Positions 36,594 through 46,914 of a stretch of 64,000 bases of DNA are shown here, one piece after another (position 1 is the first letter of the stretch; every line of letters starts with the position of its first letter). The notes under the pieces were generated by a model. It searched no databases. It was not told the DNA's origin and saw only the letters and a list, made by a program, of their open reading frames with translations. A program made the translations under genes and the position numbers. The DNA is from Arsukibacterium ikkense (lineage in GTDB: Bacteria > Pseudomonadota > Gammaproteobacteria > Enterobacterales > Alteromonadaceae): NCBI RefSeq assembly GCF_000987775.1, contig NZ_LAHO01000001.1, positions 372,001 through 436,000 of the forward strand, written 5' to 3'.

Positions 36594-37859
36594 TCAGGCA
36601 GCCTGTTTTTTGAAAAGCTGCCGGAACACCGGATAAATATCAGAGAGTTCGCGAATATGTTCGATTGCCATATTATCGTGGCTTGCCAGTAGTTTTTCAT
36701 ATTCCAGCCACAGGCTTTGGTGTGCCCGGGGCGTGATCTCGATATAAGCGTAATACCTGACCAGGGGTAACAGTTTGTTCGCCAGCAAGGCCGCGCAGGG
36801 TGCGCTATCGTCAGTCCAGTTATCACCATCCGATGCCTGTGCCGCATAAATGTTCCATTGCACCGGGTCATAACGTTCAACGATAATCTCGTGCATCAGC
36901 TTTAGTGCTGATGACACTATGGTGCCGCCGGTTTCCTGCGAGTAGAAAAACTCCTGCTCATCCACTTCTTTTGCCTGAGTGTGATGCCGTATATAAACTA
37001 CTTCGACATTTTTATAGCTGCGGCTTAAAAATAAATACAACAAAATATAAAAACGTTTTGCCATATCCTTGGTGGCTTGATCCATCGAACCGGACACATC
37101 CATCAGGCAAAACATTACCGCTTTGCTGGTGGGTTCCGGTCTTTTCTGATAGTTACGAAAGCGCAAATCAAAACTATCGATAAAAGGCACGCCAGCAATT
37201 CTGGCTTTTAATGACGCGATCTGTTCTAACAGCTGCAGTCGCTGTTGCTGATCGGGTACTGGCTGTTGCTCCAGCGCTTGCAGTTGTGCTTCCAGTTCGG
37301 CCAGGGCCTTTTTTTTACCAGCGGTCATCGCTATCCGCCTGGCCAGTGAACCGCGCAATGAGCGGACGATATCTATATTGCTTGGCACCCCTTCAGCACG
37401 GAAGCCGGCTCTGACACTTTTATACTGCACCAGTTTATCAAGTTGGTTTTTTTGCAGGTTAGGTAGCGCCAGATCTTCAAATAACAGATCCAGATATTCA
37501 TCTTTAGAAATACTGAATACAAAATCGTCGCTACCTTCACCATCTGCACTGGCATCACCTTTACCGCTGCCGCCTGCGCCCCCCTGGGGCCGTGGTATAC
37601 GATCTCCCTCGCTGAACTGGTCATTGCCCGGATGAATAATCTGACGGCGGCCGCCTTTGCCCTGATGAAAAAACGGCTCAGTAATATCTTTGCGCGGAAT
37701 AGTCACATTTTCGCCACTACTGATATCAGTAACACTGCGCTCACTAATCGCATCTGCTACCGCTTTTTTAATTTGCTGCTTATAGCGCCGGATAAAGCGC
37801 TGCCGGTTAACAGCGCTTTTGTTTTTGCCATTGAGTCGACGGTCAATAAAGTGCGCCAT
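36594..37859 (-). CDS. yeaH: YeaH/YhbH family protein (DUF444)
   Basis: 421-aa protein, middle gene of the PrkA operon. The N-terminal signature [20 protein letters not shown] is typical of YeaH. A von Willebrand A-like domain in the C-terminal half carries the MIDAS-type motif [13 protein letters not shown] (DxSGS), implying metal-dependent protein binding. A Gly-rich acidic linker ([20 protein letters not shown]) lies near residues 90-115. It is thought to work with the PrkA kinase in nutrient and stress adaptation. It begins 13 bp after prkA. Confidence 0.95.
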   Translation of the reverse strand: MAHFIDRRLNGKNKSAVNRQRFIRRYKQQIKKAVADAISERSVTDISSGENVTIPRKDITEPFFHQGKGGRRQIIHPGNDQFSEGDRIPRPQGGAGGSGKGDASADGEGSDDFVFSISKDEYLDLLFEDLALPNLQKNQLDKLVQYKSVRAGFRAEGVPSNIDIVRSLRGSLARRIAMTAGKKKALAELEAQLQALEQQPVPDQQQRLQLLEQIASLKARIAGVPFIDSFDLRFRNYQKRPEPTSKAVMFCLMDVSGSMDQATKDMAKRFYILLYLFLSRSYKNVEVVYIRHHTQAKEVDEQEFFYSQETGGTIVSSALKLMHEIIVERYDPVQWNIYAAQASDGDNWTDDSAPCAALLANKLLPLVRYYAYIEITPRAHQSLWLEYEKLLASHDNMAIEHIRELSDIYPVFRQLFKKQAA

Positions 37860-37872
37860 ACTACCTCCGGCA

Positions 37873-39795
37873 TTATTGTGATTTGCGAACCCGCAAATAC
37901 CATTCCGACAGCAGCCTGACTTGCTTACCGGTGTAGCCTTTCTCCATCATCCGGTTAACAAAATCATCGTGTTTTTTCTGATCTTCGGTCGAGGTTTTAG
38001 CATTAAAGGAAATAACAGGCAGTAAGTCTTCAGTACTGGAAAACATTTTCTTCTCGATAACGGTGCGCAGTTTTTCATAACTGGTCCAAAGTGGGTTTTT
38101 ACCGTTATTTTTAGCCTTAGCCCGCAGCACAAAATTAACGATTTCATTGCGAAAATCTTTAGGGTTACTGATCCCGGCAGGCTTTTCTATTTTCTCCAGT
38201 TCAGCGTTTAATGCGGCCCGGTCAAACAACTGGCCGGTTTCCGGGTCGCGATATTCCTGATCCTGGATCCAGAAGTCAGCATAGATCACATAACGGTCAA
38301 AGATATTCTGGCCATACTCAGAGTACGACTCCAGATAGGCCGTCTGAATTTCTTTACCAATAAATTCAATATACTTAGGGATAAGATAGCCTTTTAAGTG
38401 TTCAAGGTAGCGCTCTGCAACGTCACCAGCAAATTGCTCGCGCTCGATTTGCTGCTCTAACACATAGAACAAATGGACCGGATTGGCCGCCACTTCAGTG
38501 CTGTCAAAATTGAATACCCGCGATAAAATTTTGAAGGCAAAACGGGTTGATAAACCTGTCATGCCTTCATCTACACCGGCATAATCGCGATATTCCTGAT
38601 AGGATTTCGCTTTCGGATCGGTATCTTTTAAACTTTCACCATCATACACCCGCATTTTGGAGTAAATGCTGGAATTTTCTGGCTGCTTCAGCCGGGACAA
38701 GACGGCAAACTGCGCCAGTGAGCTTAAGGTTCCGGGCGCACAGGGCGCCGTATTTAACTCGCTGTGCTCCAGCAGTTTCTGATAGATTTTTTTCTCTTCA
38801 TTGACCCGCAGGCAATAAGGCACTTTTACAATGTAAACCCTATCGAGAAAGGCTTCATTATTTTTGTTATTGCGAAAGTTTTGCCATTCCGATTCGTTGC
38901 TGTGTGCCAGAATAATGCCGTCGAACGGCAATGCGGACAACCCTTCGGTGCCATTATAGTTGCCCTCTTGCGTGGCAGTCAGCAGTGGATGCAGCACTTT
39001 AATCGGCGCTTTAAACATTTCCACAAATTCCATCAAGCCCTGATTGGCCCGGCACAAGGCACCGGAATAGCTGTAGGCATCGGGATCGTTCTGCGCAAAA
39101 TGTTCCAACTTGCGAATATCAACTTTACCGACCAAGGCCGCGATATCCTGGTTATTCTCATCGCCAGGTTCTGTTTTGGCGATGGCAATTTGATCCAGAA
39201 TAGAAGGGTACTTCTTGACTACCCGGAACTGGCTGATGTCGCCATTATAGTCGTGCAGCCGTTTAGTGGCCCAGGGCGATAAAATATTACGTAAATAACG
39301 GGGTGGAATGCCATATTCCTTTTGCAATATCCGGCCATCTTCGTTGACATCGAACAGGGACAGTGGGTGATCATATACCGGTGAGCCCTTTAAATAATAG
39401 ATGGGTACCTGCTGCATCAAATGCTTTAACTTTTCAGCCAGTGATGACTTACCGCCGCCTACCGGTCCCAGCAAATATAAAATTTGTTTACGCTCTTCCA
39501 GCCCCTGCGCCGAATGTTTTAAGTAGGATACGATTTGTTCAATGGCATCTTCCATGCCGTAGAATTCGGCAAACGCCGGGTAACGGGCAATGATCCTGTT
39601 AGAAAATAGCCGGCTTAACTTTGGGTCTTGTGCGGTGTCGATGAGCTCTGGCTCACCAATGGCTAATAAAAGACGCTCGGCCGCCGTGGCATAACAACTC
39701 TTGTCGTCTTTGCACAGCGCCAGAAACTCCTGGATACTATATTCTTCTTCTCGGGTGGCCTCATATCGTGATTTGTAGTGCTCAAAAATGCTCAT
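37873..39795 (-). CDS. prkA: PrkA family serine protein kinase
   Basis: 640-aa AAA-type ATPase/kinase, called YeaG in E. coli, which autophosphorylates and supports adaptation to nitrogen starvation and stress. Walker A is [16 protein letters not shown] near residue 105. The AAA core includes [14 protein letters not shown] and [11 protein letters not shown], and the C-terminal PrkA kinase-like part ends with [20 protein letters not shown]. The ATG at 39795 has GGAGG 5 nt upstream; a GTG two codons earlier overlaps that ribosome site and is unlikely. First gene of the operon. Confidence 0.95.
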   Translation of the reverse strand: MSIFEHYKSRYEATREEEYSIQEFLALCKDDKSCYATAAERLLLAIGEPELIDTAQDPKLSRLFSNRIIARYPAFAEFYGMEDAIEQIVSYLKHSAQGLEERKQILYLLGPVGGGKSSLAEKLKHLMQQVPIYYLKGSPVYDHPLSLFDVNEDGRILQKEYGIPPRYLRNILSPWATKRLHDYNGDISQFRVVKKYPSILDQIAIAKTEPGDENNQDIAALVGKVDIRKLEHFAQNDPDAYSYSGALCRANQGLMEFVEMFKAPIKVLHPLLTATQEGNYNGTEGLSALPFDGIILAHSNESEWQNFRNNKNNEAFLDRVYIVKVPYCLRVNEEKKIYQKLLEHSELNTAPCAPGTLSSLAQFAVLSRLKQPENSSIYSKMRVYDGESLKDTDPKAKSYQEYRDYAGVDEGMTGLSTRFAFKILSRVFNFDSTEVAANPVHLFYVLEQQIEREQFAGDVAERYLEHLKGYLIPKYIEFIGKEIQTAYLESYSEYGQNIFDRYVIYADFWIQDQEYRDPETGQLFDRAALNAELEKIEKPAGISNPKDFRNEIVNFVLRAKAKNNGKNPLWTSYEKLRTVIEKKMFSSTEDLLPVISFNAKTSTEDQKKHDDFVNRMMEKGYTGKQVRLLSEWYLRVRKSQ

Positions 39796-40077
39796 ATGCA
39801 CCTCCAGCCATTGCTCGTGGGAAAACCTGATTTCGCTGCTGTTGTTGTTAAGGTTAGACAGTAAAAATCAACTTTGCCTGCCTAATTAACCGAAAATATT
39901 CATATTTTTTATTGGTGGTATGGTCAATACGTAACGCAAGCGTGCCGGGTTTACCAAAAGTAGCTTATAAATTGTAACAGGCGGTTTGAGTGACAGCAGT
40001 AGTGTGCGGGGGGGGGAATACCCGGTAGCAACCGGGTATTAGAAGATGCAGATACAGCCCTGGCTGTATAATAAATC
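39796..40077. other. Intergenic region between prkA and sodB with G9 tract and two hairpins
   Basis: 282 bp holding the prkA promoter on the minus strand and the end of sodB transcription. AATACCCGGT (40017-40026) pairs with ACCGGGTATT (40031-40040), and a second stem, TACAGC/GCTGTA, lies at about 40052-40067. Neither has a T tract on the minus strand. A run of nine G (40008-40016) sits beside the first stem. No further gene seen. Confidence 0.6.
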
Positions 40078-40662
40078 TTATTTAGCGAAGTTATTGGCAG
40101 CAAATTGCCAGTTAACTAATGCCCAGAATGCATCCAGATAGGTTGGGCGGGCATTGCGATAATCGATATAATACGCGTGTTCCCACAAATCGACAGTCAG
40201 TACCGGGGTTAGCGTAGCATCCTGAATAGGAGTAGCAGCATTGCTGGTATTAACAATATCCAGGCTGCCATCGGCTTTTTTCACTAACCAGGTCCAGCTT
40301 GAACCAAAGTTATTTACTGCCTTGTCATTAAACGCTTTTTGGAATTCAGCGAATGACCCCCATTTTGCGTTAATCGCATCGGCCAGCGCACCAGTTGGTT
40401 CACCGCCGCCGTTTGGCGTTAAGCAGTGCCAGTAAAAAGTATGGTTCCATACCTGAGCGGCATTGTTAAACACACCACCTTCTGAACTGCGGATAATCTC
40501 TTCCAGTGATTTGTTGGCAAACGGCGTACCTTCAATCAAACCGTTCAGTTTAACCACATAAGTATTGTGATGCTTGCCGTGGTGGTATTCCAGGGTTTCT
40601 GCTGAAATATGAGGGGCTAAAGCGTCTTTGGAATAAGGTAATGCTGGTAATTCAAAGGCCAT
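40078..40662 (-). CDS. sodB: Superoxide dismutase (Fe type)
   Basis: Cytoplasmic enzyme dismuting superoxide. 194 aa. Metal ligands are in the expected places: the His of [11 protein letters not shown], the NHTFYWHCL helix and [16 protein letters not shown] near the C terminus. [14 protein letters not shown] and the Gln/Ala pattern before it match Fe-SOD more than Mn-SOD. The C-terminal [13 protein letters not shown] is standard. Single-gene unit, divergent from grxD across a 243-bp spacer. Confidence 0.96.
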   Translation of the reverse strand: MAFELPALPYSKDALAPHISAETLEYHHGKHHNTYVVKLNGLIEGTPFANKSLEEIIRSSEGGVFNNAAQVWNHTFYWHCLTPNGGGEPTGALADAINAKWGSFAEFQKAFNDKAVNNFGSSWTWLVKKADGSLDIVNTSNAATPIQDATLTPVLTVDLWEHAYYIDYRNARPTYLDAFWALVNWQFAANNFAK

Positions 40663-40905
40663 TGTTGTGCTCCGTTTTCGTTGTTAAAGATGTCTGCATC
40701 GCGTAGACTACAAAACCTGACTAATTTACTCAAGTTTTAACTTGTGTCAGTTTTACGCTTAACAGGTTGCTCTGGTTCGGTAAAAACAACCTGCTGTTTA
40801 TAGAATGATACGTCAGATATTGGGTTTTTTTTTGTTAACTCAAGTGGCAGCCAGTAAAGATAAGCGTAAAATAGCCTAAATTGTTTAGTTTCTGCAGAGG
40901 TAAAA
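40663..40905. other. Divergent promoter region of sodB and grxD
   Basis: 243 bp without a gene. It contains the inverted repeat CAGGTTG (starting near 40764) with CAACCTG (near 40788), and a T9 run near 40827. These may be leader structures; no regulator box is assigned. Confidence 0.4.
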
Positions 40906-41256
40906 ATGGAGACGTTGGATAAAATTAAGCAGCAAATTGCTGAAAACCCTATTTTGTTATTTATGAAAGGCTCGCCAAAATTCCCCAGCTGTGGCTTTTC
41001 TGCTCAGGCTTCACAGGCCCTGATCGCCTGTGGTGCACAATTTGCTTTTGTTGATATATTGCAGCACCCTGACGTTCGGGCTGAATTACCAAAATATGCA
41101 AACTGGCCAACTTTTCCTCAGTTGTGGGTTGAGGGTGAGCTGATTGGTGGCTGTGATATTATCCTGGAAATGTTCCAACGCGGTGAATTGCAGCCATTGA
41201 TTAAAGCAACAGCAGCAAAAATGCCCGCTGCGGATGCTGCCACCGACGCAGAATAA
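40906..41256 (+). CDS. grxD: Monothiol glutaredoxin Grx4
   Basis: Iron-sulfur cluster carrier. The CGFS active site is at residues 29-32 in KFPSCGFSAQAS, followed by the Grx motifs WPTFPQLWVEGELIGGCDII, with the TFP cis-Pro loop and the GG pair for glutathione. 116 aa as expected. The C terminus is Ala/Asp-rich (AAKMPAADAATDAE). It converges on rnt, with a shared terminator between them. Confidence 0.97.
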   Translation: METLDKIKQQIAENPILLFMKGSPKFPSCGFSAQASQALIACGAQFAFVDILQHPDVRAELPKYANWPTFPQLWVEGELIGGCDIILEMFQRGELQPLIKATAAKMPAADAATDAE

Positions 41257-41284
41257 GCCATGGGTTGGTTGTAAACCGTAAAAC

Positions 41285-41310
41285 AAACAGGGAGCGAAAG
41301 CTCCCTGTTT
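41285..41310. terminator. Bidirectional terminator between grxD and rnt
   Basis: AAACAGGGAGC (41285-41295) and GCTCCCTGTTT (41300-41310) pair perfectly across a GAAA (GNRA) loop. The flanking A and T bases let it serve both convergent genes. Confidence 0.88.
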
Positions 41311-41326
41311 AGTGTGTGCTATGCCG

Positions 41327-41962
41327 TTAGTCAGCAGCCAGCGGCGGCCAGCCACCTAAACCTTGCCATTTATTGACAATGTAACAAAATAGCTCTGCCG
41401 TGCGCTCGGTATCGTATAAAGCGCTATGAGCTTCTTTGCTGTCAAAAGCGATACCTGCTTGCTGGCAGGCTTTGGCTAGCACGGTTTGGCCCAGTGCCAA
41501 TGCTGCCAGGCTGGTGGTATCAAAAGAAACAAAGGCATGAAAAGGCGAGCGCTTGTAATTAGTGCGGGCAATGGCTGCATTAACAAAGCCCTGATCAAAA
41601 GCGGAGTTATGCGCTACTATCACGGTACGCTGGCAGCCCGCTGCTTTTTGCGCTTTACGCACGGCTTTACATATTTCAGTCAGTGCTTCCCGCTCTGATA
41701 CTGCACCACGTAACGGGTTAAAAGGGTCAATGCCATTAAATGCCAGTGAGCTGGCATCCAGATTAGCACCTGCAAAGGGTTCAACATGAAAATGCAGAGT
41801 TTCTCCCGGGTTAAGCTGGCCGGCTTCATCCATTTGCAACAGGTTTACCGCAATTTCCAGCAAGGCGTCAGTCTTGGCATTAAAGCCTGCCGTCTCAACG
41901 TCGATAACTACAGGATAGTAGCCACGAAAACGTTGGGCAAGCAGGGATGTTTTTTCTGTCAT
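41327..41962 (-). CDS. rnt: Ribonuclease T
   Basis: 3'-5' exoribonuclease trimming tRNA CCA ends and maturing small RNAs. DEDDh motifs: VIDVETAGF, then [10 protein letters not shown], then [10 protein letters not shown] with the catalytic His. The N-terminal [13 protein letters not shown] aligns with the E. coli protein, which supports the ATG at 41962 (211 aa) over the frame start at 41992. The adjacent gene, transcribed divergently, is motY, as in Vibrio and Shewanella. Confidence 0.97.
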   Translation of the reverse strand: MTEKTSLLAQRFRGYYPVVIDVETAGFNAKTDALLEIAVNLLQMDEAGQLNPGETLHFHVEPFAGANLDASSLAFNGIDPFNPLRGAVSEREALTEICKAVRKAQKAAGCQRTVIVAHNSAFDQGFVNAAIARTNYKRSPFHAFVSFDTTSLAALALGQTVLAKACQQAGIAFDSKEAHSALYDTERTAELFCYIVNKWQGLGGWPPLAAD

Positions 41963-42131
41963 AAGCCAACCATTAAAAAATGCAGTGCGCATTATGCCAA
42001 AAAAAATAGCTAACGTCTTGTGTTCGGCACAGTGTTTGCTTATTAAACTTAGGGAGCCAGTATTATTGATACCGGCAACGGTGTGCCAGCCTGGCCGCCA
42101 AAGTCACTATTTTCAGAGCAGGGTAGAGTGA

Positions 42132-43016
42132 ATGCCTAAATATGTTTTAACTATCATGGTATTAGCGTGCGCGCTGCACACCGGCAGTAGCAGTGCTGTC
42201 TCGCAGCAGCTGCGTCAATATTCTGCCAATATTGAGCAATCAAGCTGGCAGCTAACCGCTAAGACACCATTACTCTGTCAGTTGGAGCATAGCATTCCAC
42301 ACTTTGGTAATGCTGTATTTCAAAGTAAGGCCAGTAAAGCGCTCAATCTGAATTTTGAGCTGCAAATGCTGCGCTTGCCAGACGCTTACAGCCTGGCAGA
42401 AGTATTGTCGGTACCACCGGCCTGGCGCCCCGGCGAGCCGGGCAAAAACCTCGCCAGCATGACCTTACTGCAGCAGTTTAATGGTGAATTGCCCAAAAAG
42501 ACCGCGTGGACCTTGCTCACCGAGCTGGAACAGGGTTTTAGCCCTACTTTTTATTATGCCGACTGGCATAGCCCCTACGACAAAGTTGCCGCGGTGCTTA
42601 ATCCGGTGCAATTTACACCGGGCTATTACGCTTTTAACGAATGTATCGCGGCCTTGCTGCCGTACAGTTTTGATGACATTGCTTTTACGGTGCTCAGTTA
42701 TGAGTCGGGCAGTGACAAGCTTACCCGTGAATCGCAGCGCCGACTGGCGCAAATTGCTCAGTATTTGCAGCACGACCCTGATATCGACAGCATCGAGTTA
42801 CAAGGCTATACCGACAGTTACGGCGGCCGGTGGATGAACGAGCAGCTTTCTATCCAGCGTGCAGAGAAAATCAAACAGTTTTTAATGGCAGCCGGTGTTG
42901 CAGATGAAAAGGTGCAAGTGGATGGCTATGGCGAGCGGCGTCATGTGGCGTCGAATCAAACCAGCCTGGGCAGGGCGACAAATCGCCGGGTGGTATTGCA
43001 AATGGCCAGGCCATGA
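42132..43016 (+). CDS. motY: Sodium-type flagellar motor protein MotY
   Basis: Periplasmic T-ring protein holding PomAB-type stators around the polar flagellar motor. 294 aa with an N-terminal signal peptide (MPKYVLTIMVLACALHTGSS). The MotY N domain follows (IEQSSWQLTAKTPLLCQLEH, then ELEQGFSPTFYYADW and FDDIAFTVLSYESGSDKL), and a C-terminal OmpA-like peptidoglycan-binding domain (LQGYTDSYGGRWMNEQLSIQ, RATNRRV). The signature combination separates it from ordinary OmpA proteins. It implies a polar, probably Na+-driven, flagellum. Divergent from rnt. Confidence 0.93.
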   Translation: MPKYVLTIMVLACALHTGSSSAVSQQLRQYSANIEQSSWQLTAKTPLLCQLEHSIPHFGNAVFQSKASKALNLNFELQMLRLPDAYSLAEVLSVPPAWRPGEPGKNLASMTLLQQFNGELPKKTAWTLLTELEQGFSPTFYYADWHSPYDKVAAVLNPVQFTPGYYAFNECIAALLPYSFDDIAFTVLSYESGSDKLTRESQRRLAQIAQYLQHDPDIDSIELQGYTDSYGGRWMNEQLSIQRAEKIKQFLMAAGVADEKVQVDGYGERRHVASNQTSLGRATNRRVVLQMARP

Positions 43017-43048
43017 CCTCGATTAATATCGGGTCATGACCAGACACA

Positions 43049-43378
43049 CTACTGCACCATAATATCTACCTGGCGCCAATCATTCTGCTCAGAGATTAGA
43101 ATTCTGACTTGCTGCTGATTAAGCCGGTAGAAGAGGTTCAGCCGGCCATGGATCATGGTGCTGTTGCTCGGTTCTCCCAGTTGTTGCTGGTAAAACTGTT
43201 GTAGCTGGCTCATCGATTGCTTACTGAAATAGCTGAGCACCGCCGGCAGTTTGTTATCTAGCCGGGCAAACTCCCGGGCGTCGCTCGCCAGCGGCACCTG
43301 ATAAAAACTGGCCGCTACCGCGTTTACAGAGGCTACACTAATTATGGCCGAGGCCAACAACAGAGCTAAAGATCGCAT
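43049..43378 (-). CDS. Small secreted protein of unknown function
   Basis: 109 aa with a clear Sec signal peptide ([23 protein letters not shown], cleavage before SFYQ), leaving an ~86-residue mature periplasmic protein. It has no Cys and no membrane anchor. The mature part is amphipathic and Gln-rich ([14 protein letters not shown], then [20 protein letters not shown]). It looks like a small beta-alpha fold rather than an enzyme. It lies between motY (convergent) and mnmC (same strand, 108 bp upstream). I do not recognise the family. Confidence 0.75.
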   Translation of the reverse strand: MRSLALLLASAIISVASVNAVAASFYQVPLASDAREFARLDNKLPAVLSYFSKQSMSQLQQFYQQQLGEPSNSTMIHGRLNLFYRLNQQQVRILISEQNDWRQVDIMVQ

Positions 43379-43486
43379 TTTATTTCCTTTTGTGCAGTGC
43401 GATAGTTTGGCATAACCATAGCAAATTTCAGCGGGCTTTGACCAGCAGAACGCATCAGCTTGTTACACGACAATAAAAGATAATTT

Positions 43487-45418
43487 TCAAACTGTTGCCA
43501 CCGGTTTATTAAAGCGGTCGGCGGCTATTGCCTGGCGAACAACATTAGCCATAGGTTGCGGCTGGCCAGCAATTTCGCACGCCAGCGTTTCAGCTAACAG
43601 CGGCGCCAGTAAAATGCCCCGCGCACCTAATCCCCCTAAAACATACAATCCCTGTTGTCGACCGGTTTTGCCAAGCAATGGCAAGTGATCTGGCACCGTA
43701 GCCCGAAAAGCAGCACGGGCGCCATGTACCTGAGCCATGCTAAACCAGGCTGGCTGCAGTAACTGATGATTAACCAGTGCCAGATTCTCCTGGTTATCTG
43801 CTGCTGCCACATAGGCCTCAGTTGCATTGCGATCGAAGGTTGCGCCCACAGCATGCAGGCCATCCAGTGCCGGGGTGATGTAGCCTTTATGGCATAATAC
43901 GGTGTTCAGTGCTTGCATCGAGGCACAGCTGATATGACTAACCTGGCCCCGCACCCGATTTACCGGCAGGTGTTGGCTTTGGCTGAAGTCAGTGATATTG
44001 GCGCCACTGGCCAGTACCACGCAAGAATAGCGGTGGGTTTGGCTTGCTTGTTCGCAGTCCAGATACTGAACTGACCACTGAGACTGTTCCTTTGCCTGGG
44101 AGGCAGCAGCAGACAGCCCGGTCACCCGACAACTAAACTTCGCGTTAAATAATGCTGATTGTTGCAACTGAACTAACGCCGCCTGACAAAACTGCTGCGG
44201 GCTCAGCCAGCCGGCTTGCGGCAGAAAAATGCCGCCCTGCGCCAGCTCAACCCCTGCCAGTTGAGAGGCTTCGGTGGCGTTTACCGGGTAAACCAACGCC
44301 GCTGGCCAGTTTGCATAATCAACAAGTTTTTGCTGACGCAGTGCTAAGGCCGGGGTTGTTGCCAGATGTAAGACACCACACCATTGCATGGCAAACACCA
44401 TACCCTTTGTCGCCAGCTGCTGGTAAAAGTGTCTGGCAAAATAAAATGCCTGACAGTGTAACAGGCTGGCCTGCGTCAGCTCTGGATGTAAATTGGGATA
44501 GACCGCGCCTTGTAAGTTGTGCGAGGCACCCTGTGCTACCTCGGCATCGGCGCAGATTAATTCAGTGGCAATGCCTTTTGCAATAAGTTGTAATGCCAGA
44601 CACAGCGAGGCGATACCCCCGCCAACAATGGCCACTTTCTCTGCTGCTTCTACGTGCTCTGTGCCGCTTGCTGCAACAGCATTGTCTGTTGGCGGGCTAA
44701 AGTTTGCCGTCAGCATTTCGCGTTTGCGGCCAAAACCTTTGACCTTTTTTATTGCAAAGCCATTGTCCTGCAGACCACGTTTAACCAGGCCGGCGCAGGT
44801 AAAAGTGGCTACCGTTGTTTGCGCGCAACTTAACCGTGCCATCTGGCTGAATAATTGTGGTTGCCACATTTGCGGGTTTTTCCCCGGTGCAAAACCGTCC
44901 AGATAGAATGCATCCGCTTGATTTTGAACAGGTAATTGTGGAAGTAGTTCGTTGACATCCCCCAGCCATAAATCTAACACCACAGTACCGTCATCGAAGG
45001 TTAGCCGGTGGCAACCGGCAACCGCCGGTGGATACTGCGCCAGTAGTAACTGGCAGTGCTCGCTAAGTTCTGTATGGACTTGCAGTGCCAGCGTCAGATC
45101 GGAGCGGCTAAGCGGGTACTTTTCAAAGCTGGAAAAATACAAGTGGCGGCACTGTGCGGCTGCATGCTGCTGCCGGTACTGCCGAAACTTCTGCCAACTT
45201 AGCAAAAAATTAGCGCCGGTGCCAAAGCCGGTTTCTATTATATGAAAGTGTGTTGCCGGATGCTGTTGCCAGCGCGCGGGTAAACCATTTTGCTGTAAAA
45301 ATACATAGTCGGTTTCTGCCAGGCCACCGTCGTTTGAAAAATAAATGTCATCAAAATCGGTGGCGACTGGGGTACCCTGTTGGTTAAAGTGAATATTGGC
45401 ATGTTTCAGCGATGGCAT
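43487..45418 (-). CDS. mnmC: Bifunctional tRNA mnm5s2U synthesis protein MnmC
   Basis: Catalyses the last two steps of the wobble U34 mnm5s2U modification. The N-terminal ~240 residues are the SAM methyltransferase (GFGTGANFLLSWQKF, YLDGFAPGKNPQMW). The C-terminal FAD-dependent oxidase begins with VAIVGGGIASLCLALQLIAKG and ends GGLGARGILLAPLLAE. The frame is open to 45634, but homologues align from MPSLKHANIHFNQQGTPV, so the ATG at 45418 (643 aa) is chosen. This leaves a 166-bp divergent promoter region with fabB containing the FabR-like site. Confidence 0.95.
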   Translation of the reverse strand: MPSLKHANIHFNQQGTPVATDFDDIYFSNDGGLAETDYVFLQQNGLPARWQQHPATHFHIIETGFGTGANFLLSWQKFRQYRQQHAAAQCRHLYFSSFEKYPLSRSDLTLALQVHTELSEHCQLLLAQYPPAVAGCHRLTFDDGTVVLDLWLGDVNELLPQLPVQNQADAFYLDGFAPGKNPQMWQPQLFSQMARLSCAQTTVATFTCAGLVKRGLQDNGFAIKKVKGFGRKREMLTANFSPPTDNAVAASGTEHVEAAEKVAIVGGGIASLCLALQLIAKGIATELICADAEVAQGASHNLQGAVYPNLHPELTQASLLHCQAFYFARHFYQQLATKGMVFAMQWCGVLHLATTPALALRQQKLVDYANWPAALVYPVNATEASQLAGVELAQGGIFLPQAGWLSPQQFCQAALVQLQQSALFNAKFSCRVTGLSAAASQAKEQSQWSVQYLDCEQASQTHRYSCVVLASGANITDFSQSQHLPVNRVRGQVSHISCASMQALNTVLCHKGYITPALDGLHAVGATFDRNATEAYVAAADNQENLALVNHQLLQPAWFSMAQVHGARAAFRATVPDHLPLLGKTGRQQGLYVLGGLGARGILLAPLLAETLACEIAGQPQPMANVVRQAIAADRFNKPVATV

Positions 45419-45477
45419 TTTGGTATCCGGCTGGAAAATCAACTTGTAGTTTACCTGAAGCTGACGCAAAATTGAAA

Positions 45478-45495
45478 AGAGTACAGTTGTACGCT
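45478..45495 (+). promoter_or_regulatory. FabR-like operator upstream of fabB
   Basis: AGAGTACAGTTGTACGCT is an 18-bp near-perfect palindrome (GTACA-GT-TGTAC core) closely resembling the FabR site known upstream of enterobacterial fabA and fabB (recalled form AGCGTACA..TGT..GCT). A FadR-like half site, AACTGGTC on the minus strand, lies at 45503-45510, 7 bp away. A -10-like TACAAT is at 45527. Repression by unsaturated acyl-CoA or ACP is therefore plausible. Confidence 0.6.
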
Positions 45496-45584
45496 GAAAG
45501 CTGACCAGTTTTGGCAGTAAAGTCCGTACAATAGACAACAGATTATAAATTAGCTTCTGCCGGCAGGCAGACATGGGAGTAAGC

Positions 45585-46799
45585 ATGAAAAGAGCCGTCA
45601 TCACCGGCATGGGAATTGTTTCCAGTATTGGCAATAATCAGGCAGAAGTATTGGATTCATTAAAAGCTGGCCGCTCGGGCATTACGGCCTCGCCAGAGTT
45701 CGTTGAATTTGGCTTGCGCTCTCAGGTTTGGGGCAATATTAAAATGAACCCGGCCGAGCATATCGACCGCAAGGCAATGCGCTTTATGGGCGATGCTGCG
45801 GCATATGCTTATATTGCAATGCAGGAAGCCATGGCGGATGCAGGGTTAAGTAACGAGCAGATATCTCACCCCCGGGTAGGTTTGGTGGTAGGTTCAGGCG
45901 GTGCTTCATCAAAAACACAGATTGAAGCAGCCGACACCTTACGGGAAAAAGGAGTAAAGCGGGTTGGGCCTTATGCCGTACCAAAAACCATGTCCAGCAC
46001 CTGCTCTGCCTGTCTGGCCACCCCGTTTAAAATTAAAGGTGTGAATTACTCAATCAGTTCGGCATGCGCCACCAGTGCTCATTGTATTGGTCATGCGGTA
46101 GAGCTGATTCAGCTGGGTAAGCAAGACATCGTTTTTGCCGGTGGCGGCGAAGAGGTGCACTGGACCCTGGCGATGGAATTTGATGCTATGGGCGCTTTGT
46201 CCAGTCGTTACAATGATACGCCTGAACTGGCATCACGCACTTATGATGCGCAGCGCGATGGCTTCGTAATCAGTGGCGGTGGCGGCATCGTCGTGGTTGA
46301 AGAGCTGGAACATGCGCTGGCGCGCGGCGCCACCATTTATGCTGAAATTGTCGGTTACGGCGCCACGTCAGATGGCTATGACATGGTGGCACCAAGTGGT
46401 GAAGGTGCGGTGCGCTGTATGGAGATGGCAATGCAGGGCGTTGCGGCGCCGGTAGACTATGTTAACACCCATGGTACCAGTACCCCGGTTGGCGATGTCA
46501 AAGAGCTGGCGGCTATTCAACAGGTGTTTGCCGGTAAATCACCGGCAATTAGCGCTACCAAAGCTATGACCGGTCATGCCCTGGGTGCAGCCGGGGTACA
46601 TGAAGCCATTTACTCGCTGTTGATGATGAAACATAACTTTATTGCACCATCGATCAACATCACCGAACTGGATGAGGCTGCAGCCGGCCTTAATATTGTG
46701 CGTCAGGCCAAAGAAGCGACACTTAATACCATTATGTCGAACAGTTTTGGTTTTGGTGGCACCAATGCCACCCTGGTAATGCAGCGTTACCGTCCTTAA
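45585..46799 (+). CDS. fabB: 3-oxoacyl-ACP synthase I
   Basis: Condensing enzyme of fatty acid synthesis, needed for unsaturated chain elongation. The catalytic Cys is in [17 protein letters not shown], the two His are in [11 protein letters not shown] and [13 protein letters not shown]. 404 aa, same as E. coli FabB. The ATG at 45585 follows GGGAGTAA; the upstream in-frame ATG-containing opening at 45573 overlaps that ribosome site. Divergent from mnmC as in enterobacteria. Probably regulated by FabR/FadR, given the sites upstream. A terminator follows. Confidence 0.97.
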   Translation: MKRAVITGMGIVSSIGNNQAEVLDSLKAGRSGITASPEFVEFGLRSQVWGNIKMNPAEHIDRKAMRFMGDAAAYAYIAMQEAMADAGLSNEQISHPRVGLVVGSGGASSKTQIEAADTLREKGVKRVGPYAVPKTMSSTCSACLATPFKIKGVNYSISSACATSAHCIGHAVELIQLGKQDIVFAGGGEEVHWTLAMEFDAMGALSSRYNDTPELASRTYDAQRDGFVISGGGGIVVVEELEHALARGATIYAEIVGYGATSDGYDMVAPSGEGAVRCMEMAMQGVAAPVDYVNTHGTSTPVGDVKELAAIQQVFAGKSPAISATKAMTGHALGAAGVHEAIYSLLMMKHNFIAPSINITELDEAAAGLNIVRQAKEATLNTIMSNSFGFGGTNATLVMQRYRP

Positions 46800-46821
46800 A
46801 CATTACGGGGCTTAACCGGGC

Positions 46822-46853
46822 AAGGCCAGGTGATAATTCGCCTGGCCTTTTGT
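46822..46853 (+). terminator. Intrinsic terminator after fabB
   Basis: AAGGCCAGG (46822-46830) pairs with CCTGGCCTT (46841-46849) with a 10-nt loop, followed by TTGTTTG. Confidence 0.85.
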
Positions 46854-46914
46854 TTGTTTGCTAGACTGCGTCCGGGTAGTAAAATTTTTTAGCGCTAAGC
46901 AGAATGACACGCCA

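Noticed and set aside
38764..39282. 172-codon plus-strand frame opposite prkA
   Set aside because: Mirror frame within a conserved kinase gene; no ribosome site or domain.
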